DNA from: an uncultured Simplicispira sp.
GTDB taxonomy: Bacteria; Pseudomonadota; Gammaproteobacteria; Burkholderiales; Burkholderiaceae_C
Length of the DNA: 9,587 nucleotides
Direction of reading: 5' to 3'
NCBI GenBank assembly: GCA_903882725.1
Contig: CAIRYF010000242.1
Location: 1 to 9,587, forward strand
Shown: piece by piece, positions 1 through 7,508 of the stretch
Position numbering within the stretch: the first letter of the stretch is position 1
How the letters are laid out: each line of letters starts with the position of its first letter
Made by a program: the position numbers and the translations under genes
The notes under the pieces: model-generated
Seen by the model: only the letters and a program-made list of their open reading frames with translations
Told to the model about the DNA's origin: nothing
The model's database searches: none

Positions 1-2
1 AC

Positions 3-137
3 ACCGTGGTGCAACGTGCCCAGCACTTGGGCGTGGACATGCCGATCGCGCAGGGCGTGGTGGCGGTGTTGCAAGGACAGACCGCCCCCTCAGAAGCCGT
101 TGCGGCATTGATGGGGCGCGGTGCCAAGGGCGAGTAA
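3..137 (+). CDS. gpsA: Glycerol-3-phosphate dehydrogenase [NAD(P)+], C-terminal fragment
   Basis: This is the 3' end of a gene that begins outside the window; 44 codons and a TAA stop are visible. The peptide contains [17 protein letters not shown] followed by EAVAALMGR. This matches the GpsA C-terminal helix pattern (LGVEMPI, VL.G, EA...L.GR, then a charged tail), seen for example in the E. coli protein. GpsA is cytosolic and reduces dihydroxyacetone phosphate to sn-glycerol-3-phosphate, the backbone of phospholipids. The catalytic and nucleotide-binding parts are upstream and cannot be judged. The gene converges on panC with a 6-base gap and no room for a terminator between them. The call rests on a short tail, so it is good but not certain. 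Confidence 0.85.
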   Translation, partial: TVVQRAQHLGVDMPIAQGVVAVLQGQTAPSEAVAALMGRGAKGE

Positions 138-143
138 TCGACC

Positions 144-1022
144 TCAGGCCAACAGGTTGTCAATCAATCGGGTCTTGCCCAATCTGGCGGCACCCAATGC
201 CACCAGCGGCTCGTGCCTGCTCAAATCCATCGGTGACAAATCGGCTTGACGACGCACGGTCAGGTAATCAGGTTGCCAGCCCAGCGATCGCAAGCCTTCC
301 AGGGCTTGGGATTCCAACGCGGTCATGTCCCAATGGCCTTCCAGCGACCCAGCGTGTGACCCGCCTTTGGCCGCCAGTTCCAAGGCCTTGGCAACCAGGT
401 CTTTCAGCGCGGCAGACAGCTGCACCGCCTGCGCCCGCTCACTGTCAGACAAATACATGTTGCGCGAACTCAGCGCCAAACCATCGGCTGCACGACTGGT
501 GGGCACGGTCACGATCTCGATCGGCAAGGCAAACTGGCGCACCATGTGGCGCAGGATCAGTTGCTGTTGAAAGTCTTTTTGGCCAAACACCGCCACGCCT
601 TTGCCACCGCTGAACACGCAGCTGAAGAGTTTCATCACCACGGTGCACACACCCGTGAAGAACCCAGGGCGGAACTCGCCTTCCAAGATGTTGGCCAGTG
701 CAGGGTCGGGCTGCACCTTGAAGGTTTGGGCTTGTGGATACAAATCAGTTTCGGTCGGCGCAAACAACACATCGCAGCCCAAGGCTTCGAGTTGGGCGCA
801 ATCGCTCTCGAAAGTGCGCGGGTAGCTGTCAAAGTCTTCGTGCGGCAAAAACTGCAGGCGATTGACAAAAATGCTGACCACCGCAGTGTCACCCAGCGGC
901 TTGGCTTGGCGCACCAGCGCCAAATGGCCCGCGTGCAAGTTGCCCATCGACGGGACAAACGCCGGGCGCTCAGAGGTCGCCAAAGCGGCGCGCAGTTCGG
1001 AAAGGGTGCGGGCGATATGCAT
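144..1022 (-). CDS. panC: Pantothenate synthetase (pantoate--beta-alanine ligase)
   Basis: PanC joins pantoate and beta-alanine using ATP, the last step of pantothenate (CoA precursor) synthesis in the cytosol. The 292-residue protein has the usual family length. It shows the HIGH-like ATP site SMGNLHAGH (residues 25-33), the pantoate-binding stretch FVNRLQF (52-58), FGQKDFQQ (147-153), and the KMSKS-like loop LALSSRNMYLS (182-192). I chose the ATG at 1022 because the protein then begins MHIARTLSEL, as in relatives. The reading frame is open upstream to a TTG at 1052, but that adds only a Phe-rich peptide encoded by a T-rich tandem repeat. No Shine-Dalgarno sequence precedes the ATG; the repeat ends 2 bases before it. 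The gene lies 111 bases downstream of panB on the same strand, so co-transcription is likely but is interrupted by repeats. Confidence 0.96.
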   Translation of the reverse strand: MHIARTLSELRAALATSERPAFVPSMGNLHAGHLALVRQAKPLGDTAVVSIFVNRLQFLPHEDFDSYPRTFESDCAQLEALGCDVLFAPTETDLYPQAQTFKVQPDPALANILEGEFRPGFFTGVCTVVMKLFSCVFSGGKGVAVFGQKDFQQQLILRHMVRQFALPIEIVTVPTSRAADGLALSSRNMYLSDSERAQAVQLSAALKDLVAKALELAAKGGSHAGSLEGHWDMTALESQALEGLRSLGWQPDYLTVRRQADLSPMDLSRHEPLVALGAARLGKTRLIDNLLA

Positions 1023-1024
1023 AC

Positions 1025-1054
1025 GAAAACAAAAGAAAACAAAAGAAAACAAAA
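1025..1054. repeat. Three perfect copies of a 10-bp tandem repeat abutting the panC start
   Basis: The unit GAAAACAAAA occurs three times in a row on the + strand (1025-1034, 1035-1044, 1045-1054) and is followed by a further A-rich stretch. On the panC strand this reads TTTTGTTTTC repeated, ending 2 bases before the ATG. It occupies the position where a ribosome binding site would be, making a U-rich leader just before the start codon. The unit length is about one helical turn. Copy-number change by slippage would alter the leader but not the reading frame from the ATG at 1022. Confidence 0.9.
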
Positions 1055-1055
1055 A

Positions 1056-1102
1056 ACAAAAATGAGAGCTAAAACCGCAGACCCCATAAGGGCTAGCGGC
1101 CT
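1056..1102 (+). repeat. Degenerate copy 1 of an interspersed intergenic repeat
   Basis: The 15 bases at 1056-1070 match positions 8794-8808 (copy 3) at 14 of 15 bases. Further right, the segment around 1089-1102 resembles the conserved GCGATAGAGGCT part of copy 3, with an inserted base and several mismatches. The match is in the same orientation as copies 2 and 3. It fills most of the panB-panC spacer. This is the weakest of the three copies; the left block is convincing and the right block is suggestive. Confidence 0.55.
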
Positions 1103-1133
1103 AAAACACTATTAAACAGCGTGGCGCTGCTTT

Positions 1134-2033
1134 TTACCAAGCATGGACGGCGTTGTCTGGAAAAGTGCCGGCTTTGACGGCGTACACATAGGCCTGCATG
1201 GCTGCGCGCACGCTGCCAGCGCCCGGCATAAAGTCGTGGACAAATTTGGCCATCTTGCCCAGGTTCATGCCCAACATATCGTGCAGCACCAGCACTTGGC
1301 CAGCGGTGCCGTTGCCAGCGCCAATGCCGATGGTGTGGCACTGCGCTAGCTCATTGGTCAGCTCGGTGGCCAGCGCTGCTGGCACCATTTCTAGCACCAG
1401 CATGGCTGCGCCAGCGTCTTGCAACTCGCGCGCTTGCAGGCGCAGGGTGCGCGCAGCTTGGTCGGTTTTGCCCTGTACGCGGTAGCCGCCCAGTGCGTGG
1501 ACGGTTTGCGGCGTCAGGCCCAAGTGGGCGCAGACCGGAATGCCGCGTTCGACCAGAAAGCGCACGGTTTCCGTCGTCCAGCCGCCGCCTTCTAGTTTGA
1601 CCATGTGCGCGCCAGCTTGCATCAGGGCGCAAGCGCTGCGCAGTGCTTGCTCCTTTGATTCGTGGTAGCTGCCAAAGGGCAGATCGGCTACCAGCCACGC
1701 TGTGCCCTGCACGCGGTTGAGCCCGCGCGCCACACTTTCGGTGTGGTAAATCATGGTCTCCAGCGACACGCCGACGGTGCTGGGCAGGCCTTGGCAGACC
1801 ATGCCGAGCGAGTCGCCAATCAAAAGGCACTCGACGCCAGCGGCATCAGCTACAGCGGCAAAAGTGGCGTCATAGGCGGTCAGCATGGTGATTTTGTCGC
1901 CTGCATCGCGCATTTGTTGCAGGCGCGGCAGGCTGACTGGGCGGCGCTGGGGCAGGGGAGACGCTGGCGGCAAGGTGCCGTAAGGAGTGACGGACGAACC
2001 CGAAACAGGGTGGGGCGCAGCAGTGTGTGGCAT
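1134..2033 (-). CDS. panB: 3-methyl-2-oxobutanoate hydroxymethyltransferase (ketopantoate hydroxymethyltransferase)
   Basis: PanB transfers a hydroxymethyl group from 5,10-methylene-tetrahydrofolate to alpha-ketoisovalerate, giving ketopantoate, the first committed step to pantothenate. The 299-residue protein shows the Mg-binding GDSLGM (73-78, Asp74), ADLPFGSY (116-123, Asp117), MVKLEGG (144-150), AHLGLTPQ (169-176), the catalytic-Glu segment LVLEMVP (Glu215, equivalent to E. coli Glu181) and IGIGAG (235-240). I chose the ATG at 2033 because GGAAGA sits 7 bases upstream; a TTG at 2048 in the same frame lies just upstream of that site. About 30 residues rich in Pro, Ser and Thr precede the conserved core and have no E. 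coli counterpart; I recall similar extensions in Comamonadaceae. panC follows on the same strand; nadC diverges on the other side. Confidence 0.96.
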   Translation of the reverse strand: MPHTAAPHPVSGSSVTPYGTLPPASPLPQRRPVSLPRLQQMRDAGDKITMLTAYDATFAAVADAAGVECLLIGDSLGMVCQGLPSTVGVSLETMIYHTESVARGLNRVQGTAWLVADLPFGSYHESKEQALRSACALMQAGAHMVKLEGGGWTTETVRFLVERGIPVCAHLGLTPQTVHALGGYRVQGKTDQAARTLRLQARELQDAGAAMLVLEMVPAALATELTNELAQCHTIGIGAGNGTAGQVLVLHDMLGMNLGKMAKFVHDFMPGAGSVRAAMQAYVYAVKAGTFPDNAVHAW

Positions 2034-2040
2034 GGCAGGG

Positions 2041-2046
2041 TCTTCC
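2041..2046 (-). promoter_or_regulatory. Ribosome binding site for panB
   Basis: On the minus strand GGAAGA lies 7 bases before the ATG at 2033. It decides the start: the upstream in-frame TTG at 2048 overlaps the edge of this site and has no comparable site at a useful distance. Confidence 0.6.
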
Positions 2047-2090
2047 AAAGTGCGGGGAGGCGGCCAAGTGTAGTGCGTGGTGCAAGCAGT

Positions 2091-2096
2091 TATGCT
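2091..2096 (+). promoter_or_regulatory. Candidate -10 element for nadC in the panB-nadC divergent spacer
   Basis: TATGCT matches the sigma-70 consensus TATAAT at four of six positions and is the only -10-like hexamer I see on the + strand in the 71-base spacer (2034-2104). No good -35 hexamer is found 16-18 bases upstream. If it is used, transcription would begin around 2103-2105, at or next to the nadC ATG. No matching element for panB stood out on the other strand. Weak evidence. Confidence 0.25.
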
Positions 2097-2104
2097 CTTG
2101 CGCC

Positions 2105-2974
2105 ATGACCTATTTTGCTGACCCCTCTGATCACTCTTTGTTCTCTCAGGTGCTGCTAGACGTTGCGCGCGCCTTGCAAGAAGACTTGGGCAGTGGCGAC
2201 CTCACTGCTGGCCTGATTGACCCAGCGCGGCGCGTGCGTGCCCGCGTGTTGGCACGCGAGAGCGCGGTGCTGTGCGGTGCGCCGTGGGCCGAAGCGGCGC
2301 TGCGCGCTTTAGACCCCCATGTGCGCCTGACCTGGCACGTTGCCGAGGGCCAGCGCTGCGCCGCTGACCAAGTGGTGCTGGAGATTGACGGCAACGCCCG
2401 CGCCCTACTGAGCGCCGAGCGCACGGCGCTGAACTTTTTGCAGCTGCTGTCTGCTGTCGCCACCAAAACCCGCGCTTACGTGGACGCCGTGGCAGGCACG
2501 CGCGCGCAAATTGTCGATACGCGCAAAACCCTGCCTGGTCTGCGCTTGGCGCAAAAATACGCCGTGCGCATGGGCGGGGGCACCAACCACCGCATTGGCC
2601 TGTTTGATGCGGTGCTGATCAAAGAAAACCACATTGCCGCTGCGGGCGGCATCCAAGCGGTGCTGCGCGCCACTGAGGCCATTGCCACGCAAGCCCAATT
2701 CATTGAAATCGAAGTGGAAACCCTGGCGCAATTGGAAGAGGCGCTGACTGTGGGTGCCCGCATGGTGTTGCTGGACAACATGGACGTGCCCACGCTAGAG
2801 CAAGCGGTGCGCCTGAACGCAGGCCGGGCCATTTTAGAAATCTCCGGCGGCGTTACGCTCAACGGTTTGCGTGCGCTGGCCGACACCGGTGTTGACCGTA
2901 TCTCGATTGGTGGCTTGACCAAAGACGTCAAGGCCACTGATTTTTCTATGCGCTTAGAGGACTTGGCCGCATGA
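2105..2974 (+). CDS. nadC: Nicotinate-nucleotide pyrophosphorylase (quinolinate phosphoribosyltransferase)
   Basis: NadC converts quinolinate and PRPP to nicotinate mononucleotide, CO2 and pyrophosphate, the entry into NAD from the de novo pathway. The 289-residue protein is of normal length (E. coli about 297). Visible motifs are EDLGSGDLT (26-34), ERTALNFLQ (105-113), TRKTLPGLR (139-147), [10 protein letters not shown] (157-166), KENH (173-176), EIEVE (201-205), LLDN (222-225), SGG (247-249) and ISIGGLT (266-272), covering the quinolinate and phosphoribosyl sites of the alpha/beta barrel. The ATG at 2105 gives the usual N-terminus. An upstream ATG at 2027 would overlap the panB start and add a Cys-rich peptide unlike the family, so I rejected it. 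No Shine-Dalgarno sequence precedes 2105. The stop overlaps the nadA start by 4 bases (ATGA), which argues for coupled translation. Confidence 0.97.
   Translation: MTYFADPSDHSLFSQVLLDVARALQEDLGSGDLTAGLIDPARRVRARVLARESAVLCGAPWAEAALRALDPHVRLTWHVAEGQRCAADQVVLEIDGNARALLSAERTALNFLQLLSAVATKTRAYVDAVAGTRAQIVDTRKTLPGLRLAQKYAVRMGGGTNHRIGLFDAVLIKENHIAAAGGIQAVLRATEAIATQAQFIEIEVETLAQLEEALTVGARMVLLDNMDVPTLEQAVRLNAGRAILEISGGVTLNGLRALADTGVDRISIGGLTKDVKATDFSMRLEDLAA
2956..2961 (+). promoter_or_regulatory. Ribosome binding site for nadA inside the nadC end
   Basis: AGAGGA lies 9 bases before the nadA ATG at 2971 and within the last codons of nadC. Together with the ATGA overlap it supports the chosen nadA start and translational coupling. 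Confidence 0.6.
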
Positions 2975-4089
2975 ATTCCACCATCGCTATCAAAGAAGTT
3001 CAATACGAGCAGCCCCAAGGCGGCGCAGTCTGTAGCACCAAATACGCCTGGGCGCGGGTGCCGCCCGAGTTGTCGCAGGCCGAGCGCGCCGCCACCAAAG
3101 AGCGCATCCGCCAGCTATTGAAAGAAAAAAATGCGGTGATGGTGTCGCACTACTACGTCCACCCCGACTTGCAAGATTTGGCCGAAGAAACCGGCGGCAT
3201 CGTCAGCGATTCGCTGGAAATGGCGCGCTTTGGCCGCGACCACGCGGCGCAGACGCTGGTGGTCTCGGGCGTGCGCTTTATGGGCGAGACGGCGAAGATT
3301 TTGTCGCCCGAAAAAACCATTCTGATGCCCGATTTGGACGCGACTTGTTCGCTCGATTTGGGTTGCCCGGCAGACGAATTCAGCGCCTTGTGCGACCAGC
3401 ACCCTGACCGCACCGTGGTGGTGTACGCCAACACCAGCGCCGCCGTCAAAGCGCGCGCCGATTGGCTGGTGACGTCCAGTTGCGCGCTGGATATCGTCAG
3501 TGCGCTCAAGGCCAGTGGGCAAAAAATCTTGTGGGCTCCCGACCGCCACTTGGGCAGCTATATCCAGCGCGAAACCGGTGCTGACATGGTGATGTGGAAC
3601 GGCGCTTGCATCGTCCACGACGAATTTAAGGCGTTTGAGCTGCAAGCGCTGATGCAAGAGCACCCTGCTGCCCGCGTGCTGGTACACCCGGAATCGCCCG
3701 CAGACGTGATTGCGCTGGCCGACGCGGTGGGCTCGACCTCGGCCATCCTGAAGGCCGCGCACGACATGGACGCGCGCACCTTTATTGTCGCCACCGACGC
3801 CGGCATGATGCACAAGCTGCGCACGCTCAACCCCGGCAAAGTGTTCATCGAAGCGCCCACCGCTGGCAACAGCGCCACCTGCAAAAGCTGCGCCAACTGC
3901 CCGTGGATGGCGATGAACGGCTTGGCCGGTGTGCTGCGCGTGCTGGAAACTGGCGGCAACGCCGTCCACGTTGACCCAGCGCTCATTGCACGCGCGCGCC
4001 AGCCGATTGACCGGATGCTGGCCTTTACCGCTGCCCTGAAAAACGGTCAGCCGGTGGCTGGCTTGCTGCCACATCTTGGTGCTGCCTGA
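2971..4089 (+). CDS. nadA: Quinolinate synthase A
   Basis: NadA condenses iminoaspartate with dihydroxyacetone phosphate to quinolinate using an oxygen-sensitive [4Fe-4S] cluster. The protein is 372 residues, slightly longer than the E. coli enzyme. The three cluster ligands of the E. coli protein (Cys113, Cys200, Cys297) all have counterparts at a constant offset of 13: Cys126 in [10 protein letters not shown], Cys213 in [10 protein letters not shown] and Cys310 in [10 protein letters not shown]. The last belongs to the CxxCxxC group typical of this long NadA type. [20 protein letters not shown] (57-76) and [10 protein letters not shown] (79-88) are also family signatures. Its product is the substrate of NadC, encoded just upstream in the same unit. 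The iminoaspartate producer (nadB or an aspartate dehydrogenase) is not in the window. Confidence 0.98.
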   Translation: MNSTIAIKEVQYEQPQGGAVCSTKYAWARVPPELSQAERAATKERIRQLLKEKNAVMVSHYYVHPDLQDLAEETGGIVSDSLEMARFGRDHAAQTLVVSGVRFMGETAKILSPEKTILMPDLDATCSLDLGCPADEFSALCDQHPDRTVVVYANTSAAVKARADWLVTSSCALDIVSALKASGQKILWAPDRHLGSYIQRETGADMVMWNGACIVHDEFKAFELQALMQEHPAARVLVHPESPADVIALADAVGSTSAILKAAHDMDARTFIVATDAGMMHKLRTLNPGKVFIEAPTAGNSATCKSCANCPWMAMNGLAGVLRVLETGGNAVHVDPALIARARQPIDRMLAFTAALKNGQPVAGLLPHLGAA

Positions 4090-4094
4090 TTTGA

Positions 4095-4151
4095 TTGCTA
4101 TATTTTTAATAGCTATAAGCGCTTGATATATAAGCGCTAGTGCCTGTTTTT
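4095..4151 (+). repeat. Copy 2 of the interspersed intergenic repeat, with hairpin
   Basis: This 57-base stretch aligns without gaps to copy 3 (8789-8845), from TTGCTA to GTTTTT, with roughly two thirds of bases identical by eye. It holds a perfect inverted repeat AGCGCTT (4118-4124) and AAGCGCT (4132-4138) around a 7-base loop, followed by a T run at 4147-4151. It starts 6 bases after the nadA stop and fills most of the 84-base gap before the next gene. The hairpin plus T run could also attenuate or end the nadCA transcript, but the T run is 8 bases beyond the stem, so that is uncertain. I remember similar elements between genes in Comamonadaceae. Confidence 0.8.
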
Positions 4152-4173
4152 ACTCAAACCCACAAGCTTTTCT

Positions 4174-5610
4174 ATGACCGCTCGATCCACATCCGCCAGC
4201 GCCAGCTCTCAAGCCACATTGCGCCGCTTTGTGCAAGCCCAAAGCACTTCGGCGTTGGCCGATAGGCTTTGGGCTTGGGCTGAGAACGAGCCCGAGCTGA
4301 TGGCCGACCTGCAACTGTGGGCCGCCAGCGAAGACCCACAGGCACTGCGCACGGCCATCACTGAGCTGCTAAAAGACGAGCGTGAATGGCTTGAGCGCAT
4401 CTACGTTCACCGCTATGCCCAGCGCGCGGCCCAGCTGCTGGTGCAGCTCTCGCCCTGGTTGGAGCGCGATCCAGCGGTGTTGTTGGACTTGTGCGAGCAC
4501 GCGCTGCATGGAATTTATGAGGTTGCCGTGCGCGCTGACGACAGCGACGGCGAGTTGTGCGACATCAGTGAAGCACTGCAGGCGCTGCTGCTGCAGGCCC
4601 TGCGCGCTGCGCCGCCGCCAAGCGACTGGCTGGATCAATGGTGGGCGCTGGTCGAAGCCGACCCCTGGGAGATGTGGGACGAAGGTTTGGTGCTGACCGC
4701 CGCCGGGCCCGCTGTGCAGGCACGCTACCACGCACGCACCCAGGCCGACTGGCAGGCTTGGCGACAGGCACACAGCGCTGCGATAAGTAGCGGCACCTTA
4801 GACAACGACGCCGACAGCGAGCGCAGTTTGCTGCGCTACCGCTACCTGATCAGCCTGCGCAGCCAAGGCGACGCCCAGGCGGTGTGCGCTGCCATGACCG
4901 AGAGCGTGCGCCAACCATCCGAATTTGTTGAATTGGTGCGTTGGTGCGAAAAACAAGGCTGGCACGACCAAGCCCTGCATTGGGCGCAGATAGGCGCTGC
5001 GTACTACCCGCACGACAAAGTCTGCGAAAGCCAACTGCTGCACTGCCACTTGCAGGGCGGTAACTACGCCGCTGCCCTGCCGCTGCTGCGTCGGCGCTTA
5101 CAGGCCCAGCCGTCGGCCAGCATTTACACCGAAGTGCTCGATGTCGCAGAGCGCGCTGGTCACGATCGCGCGGCCTACCGCAGTGAATTGTTTGCCTGGA
5201 TAGAGCAGCGCGAACTAGAAGAAATGGAGCGCCAGCGCAAAAGCCCGTTTCGCCAGCGCGATGCCCTGATTGGTCGGCGCGTCAATGTGCAAATCAACTG
5301 GTATTTGGCCGAGGGCGATCTCGACGCCGCCCTGACGCTGGCCCTGACGCCCGCCACCCAGTGCGATATGCACACGCTGCAAGCGCTGGCGCAACAACTG
5401 CCTCCCGCGCAAGACGCTGCCGCTGTGGAGTTGCTGCTGCGCGTGTTTCCCTCTTTTATGGCCGTGGCCGCATCGCCCTATAGCGAGGTGCTGGAACTGG
5501 TGCGTACCATCACCGCCCGCATGGACTCGGTGCAAAAAACCGTGTGGCTGGCCACGCTGCGCGCGCAGTACAAGCACAAGCGCAATTTTGTTGCTGGCTT
5601 GCCGATCTAA
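4174..5610 (+). CDS. Uncharacterised all-helical protein, resembling the SWIM-protein C-terminal region / DUF6880-like
   Basis: The function is unknown. The 478-residue protein is predicted soluble, with no signal peptide or membrane segment, and is almost wholly helical with TPR-like pairs, for example around residues 218-330. Two stretches look familiar: YEVAVRADDSDGELCDISEAL (115-135), like the DDSDGE segment I associate with DUF6880-type proteins, and the C-terminus LRAQYKHKRNFVAGL (462-476), like the end of bacterial SWIM zinc-finger proteins. No SWIM motif (CxC...CxH) is present, so it may be a free-standing version of that C-terminal region. Trp is unusually common in the first 200 residues. 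The ATG at 4174 has no Shine-Dalgarno sequence and follows the repeat by 22 bases; a later start is possible. pabBC follows 26 bases downstream on the same strand, suggesting a shared transcript. The family assignment is from memory and tentative. Confidence 0.75.
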   Translation: MTARSTSASASSQATLRRFVQAQSTSALADRLWAWAENEPELMADLQLWAASEDPQALRTAITELLKDEREWLERIYVHRYAQRAAQLLVQLSPWLERDPAVLLDLCEHALHGIYEVAVRADDSDGELCDISEALQALLLQALRAAPPPSDWLDQWWALVEADPWEMWDEGLVLTAAGPAVQARYHARTQADWQAWRQAHSAAISSGTLDNDADSERSLLRYRYLISLRSQGDAQAVCAAMTESVRQPSEFVELVRWCEKQGWHDQALHWAQIGAAYYPHDKVCESQLLHCHLQGGNYAAALPLLRRRLQAQPSASIYTEVLDVAERAGHDRAAYRSELFAWIEQRELEEMERQRKSPFRQRDALIGRRVNVQINWYLAEGDLDAALTLALTPATQCDMHTLQALAQQLPPAQDAAAVELLLRVFPSFMAVAASPYSEVLELVRTITARMDSVQKTVWLATLRAQYKHKRNFVAGLPI

Positions 5611-5636
5611 GGCGCGGTTTTGCGGCACCAGTGCCC

Positions 5637-7508
5637 ATGCACACCCCTGCCTGCACCATTGACTTTGCCGACCCGCACGACAGCGCTGCGCCGCGCCTGT
5701 GCCACACCTTTGCCGCGCCGCGCCAACTGCTGATAGCCACGCAACGGGCTGAAGTGCGCGCGGTTTTGGCGGCGGTGCAAGCCGCTGCCGAGCAAGGCGC
5801 GTGGTGCGTTGGCGCACTGCGCTACGAGGCCGCCGCCGCCTTTGATGCGGCATTGCAAACCCACACCGCTGACGGCCCGCTGGCGTGGTTTGCGGTCTAC
5901 GACGCGCCGCAACCGCAACCGCAACCGCAACCGCAACCGCAGTCGCCATCCCTATCAGCGTGCGCTGCGGACGCGGCCAGCGCTCCTACCCTGCACTGGC
6001 ACACGCTGCCCGAGCGCGCCGCCTTTGATGCTGCGCTGGCGCAGATCCACCAGTCGATTGCCGCTGGCGACTATTACCAAGTCAACTACACAGCGCAGAC
6101 GCAGGCCAGCGTCGAAGGCACTGGCGCAGTGGCTGCAGACACCGCCCGCGCCCTGTTTGCTGCGCTGCAACGCGCCCAGCCGGGCGGATATGCAGCGCTG
6201 TTGGATATGGGCCAGTGCCAAGGCCAGGTGCTGTCGGTCTCGCCCGAGTTGTTTTTTGACTGGCGCAGCCAGCCCGGCGGCGGAGACATCCTGACGCGCC
6301 CCATGAAAGGCACGGCCCCGCGCGGTGCCACGCCCGAGCAAGACGCTGCCCGCGCCGCCGCCCTGCGCGCCAGCCCCAAAGAGCGCGCTGAGAACGTGAT
6401 GATTGTCGATTTGCTGCGCAACGACCTCTCGCGCATCGCCCAGTCGCACAGCGTGCAAGTGCCGGTGTTGTTCCATACCCAAGCCCTGCCCGCAGTCTGG
6501 CAAATGACGTCTGACGTACACGCGCGCACGCGGCCTGGCACCACCTTGGTGGATGTGTTTGCTGCGCTGTTTCCGTGCGGCTCCATCACCGGCGCGCCCA
6601 AAGTGCGTGCTATGCAGGCGATTGCGCAGTTGGAGGCTGGCCCGCGCGGCGTGTATTGCGGCGCTGTCGGTGTGGTGCGCCCCGACCCGTCAGCCGGCCC
6701 AGGCGCTGTCCGCGCGACGTTTAACGTGCCGATTCGCACGCTGGTGCTGCAAGGTGAGCAAGTGCGCTGCGGCATTGGCAGCGGCATCACTGCCGGTGCC
6801 GAGGCCGATGCCGAATGGCGTGAATGGCAACACAAACGCGCCTTTGCCGTGCGCGCCAGTGCGCCGTTTGCGCTGCTAGAAACGCTGGCGCTGCACGGCG
6901 GCCAGTGGCACCACTTGGCCGATCATTTAGCGCGCCTGCAACGCGCGGCGGTGCATTTCAACTACCCGTGGGACGCTGCTGCTGTGCAGCAGTGTCTGCA
7001 CAGCGTGGCCGGTGCCCACCCGCAAGGCGCGTGGCGCGTGCGTTTGTTGGTCGATGCCGCTGGCTTGGCGCAGGCCCAAGCGTTTGCCCTGCAAGCCACG
7101 CCCGAGCCGGTGCGTCTGCAACTGGCAGCGCGCGCGTTCACCGAGGCACACAGCGAATTCGTCCGCCACAAAACCACCCGCCGCGCCCACTACGCAGCGT
7201 TTGCCCCGGATGCGTCCAGCGCGCCCGGTGTGTTTGACACCGTGCTGTGGAATGAGGCGGGTGAAATCACTGAAAGCACCTTCGGCAACCTGGCCATGTT
7301 GCTGGATGGCCGCTGGGTTACGCCGCCGCTCTCCTGCGGCCTGCTGCCCGGCGTTGGCCGCGCCGTGGCGCTGCGCGAGGGCCGCGTGCAAGAGGCCGTA
7401 GTGCGCCTGCACGACCTGCCGCGCGTGCAGGGCTGGGCTTTTATCAACAGTCTGCGGGGCTGGTTGGCGGCGCAGTTGACACAGTTGACGCAGTTGGCTG
7501 CGCCGTAA
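5637..7508 (+). CDS. pabB: Fused aminodeoxychorismate synthase component I and aminodeoxychorismate lyase
   Basis: This 623-residue protein joins two steps of p-aminobenzoate (folate) synthesis. Residues about 20-405 form the PabB chorismate-binding domain: [10 protein letters not shown] (200-209), [10 protein letters not shown] (221-230, with Lys224 of the PabB-type PIKGT motif, where TrpE has Ala), [20 protein letters not shown] (249-268), [10 protein letters not shown] (313-322), IGSGITAGA (380-388). Residues about 408-610 form a class IV PLP-fold lyase domain like PabC: likely Schiff-base Lys512 in [21 protein letters not shown] (539-553) and INSLRGW (603-609). A glutaminase (PabA) partner is not in the window. 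The ATG at 5637 fits the family; a GTG two codons earlier is possible, and neither has a clear ribosome site. A (PQ)6 tract lies at residues 91-102. The 3' end overlaps convergent yceH by 65 bases. TrpE-only function is unlikely given Lys224 and the lyase fusion. Confidence 0.93.
   Translation: MHTPACTIDFADPHDSAAPRLCHTFAAPRQLLIATQRAEVRAVLAAVQAAAEQGAWCVGALRYEAAAAFDAALQTHTADGPLAWFAVYDAPQPQPQPQPQPQSPSLSACAADAASAPTLHWHTLPERAAFDAALAQIHQSIAAGDYYQVNYTAQTQASVEGTGAVAADTARALFAALQRAQPGGYAALLDMGQCQGQVLSVSPELFFDWRSQPGGGDILTRPMKGTAPRGATPEQDAARAAALRASPKERAENVMIVDLLRNDLSRIAQSHSVQVPVLFHTQALPAVWQMTSDVHARTRPGTTLVDVFAALFPCGSITGAPKVRAMQAIAQLEAGPRGVYCGAVGVVRPDPSAGPGAVRATFNVPIRTLVLQGEQVRCGIGSGITAGAEADAEWREWQHKRAFAVRASAPFALLETLALHGGQWHHLADHLARLQRAAVHFNYPWDAAAVQQCLHSVAGAHPQGAWRVRLLVDAAGLAQAQAFALQATPEPVRLQLAARAFTEAHSEFVRHKTTRRAHYAAFAPDASSAPGVFDTVLWNEAGEITESTFGNLAMLLDGRWVTPPLSCGLLPGVGRAVALREGRVQEAVVRLHDLPRVQGWAFINSLRGWLAAQLTQLTQLAAP
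5907..5942 (+). repeat. In-frame hexanucleotide repeat encoding (Pro-Gln)6
   Basis: Five perfect CCGCAA units are followed by one CCGCAG, in the reading frame of the pabB part and coding Pro-Gln six times (residues 91-102). The tract lies between the N-terminal segment and the main chorismate-binding region, in a stretch without conserved residues (about 91-118), so it is probably a flexible surface linker. Unit gain or loss keeps the frame. Confidence 0.95.

Noticed and set aside
1023..1052. TTG-started extension of panC
   Set aside because: The added peptide is encoded by the tandem repeat and is Phe-rich; the family N-terminus starts at the ATG at 1022.
1025..1060. A-rich repeat as part of a CRISPR array
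   Set aside because: The units are 10 bp and contiguous with no spacers.
1117..1129. CAGCG-TGG-CGCTG hairpin after panB as a terminator
   Set aside because: The stem is only 5 bp with a 3-base loop and, on the panB strand, only a short T tail; too weak to call, and panC lies downstream.
2027..2104. Longer nadC starting at the ATG at 2027
   Set aside because: It would overlap the panB start on the other strand and add a 26-residue peptide with five Cys that does not resemble NadC N-termini.
3115..4074. 319-codon minus-strand open frame opposite nadA
   Set aside because: nadA on the other strand has full conserved motifs; the antisense frame is His/Val/Arg-rich with no recognisable domain, as expected for a GC-rich shadow.
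5544..5636. Upstream extension of pabBC into the end of the preceding gene
   Set aside because: It lies in another frame over conserved codons of the helical protein and adds residues absent from PabB; the ATG at 5637 fits better.
5215..5949. Long minus-strand open frame with Val-Ala repeats opposite pabB
   Set aside because: It is a shadow of GC-rich codons and of the hexamer repeat; composition (Arg, Gln, Ala) and lack of any family motif argue against coding.
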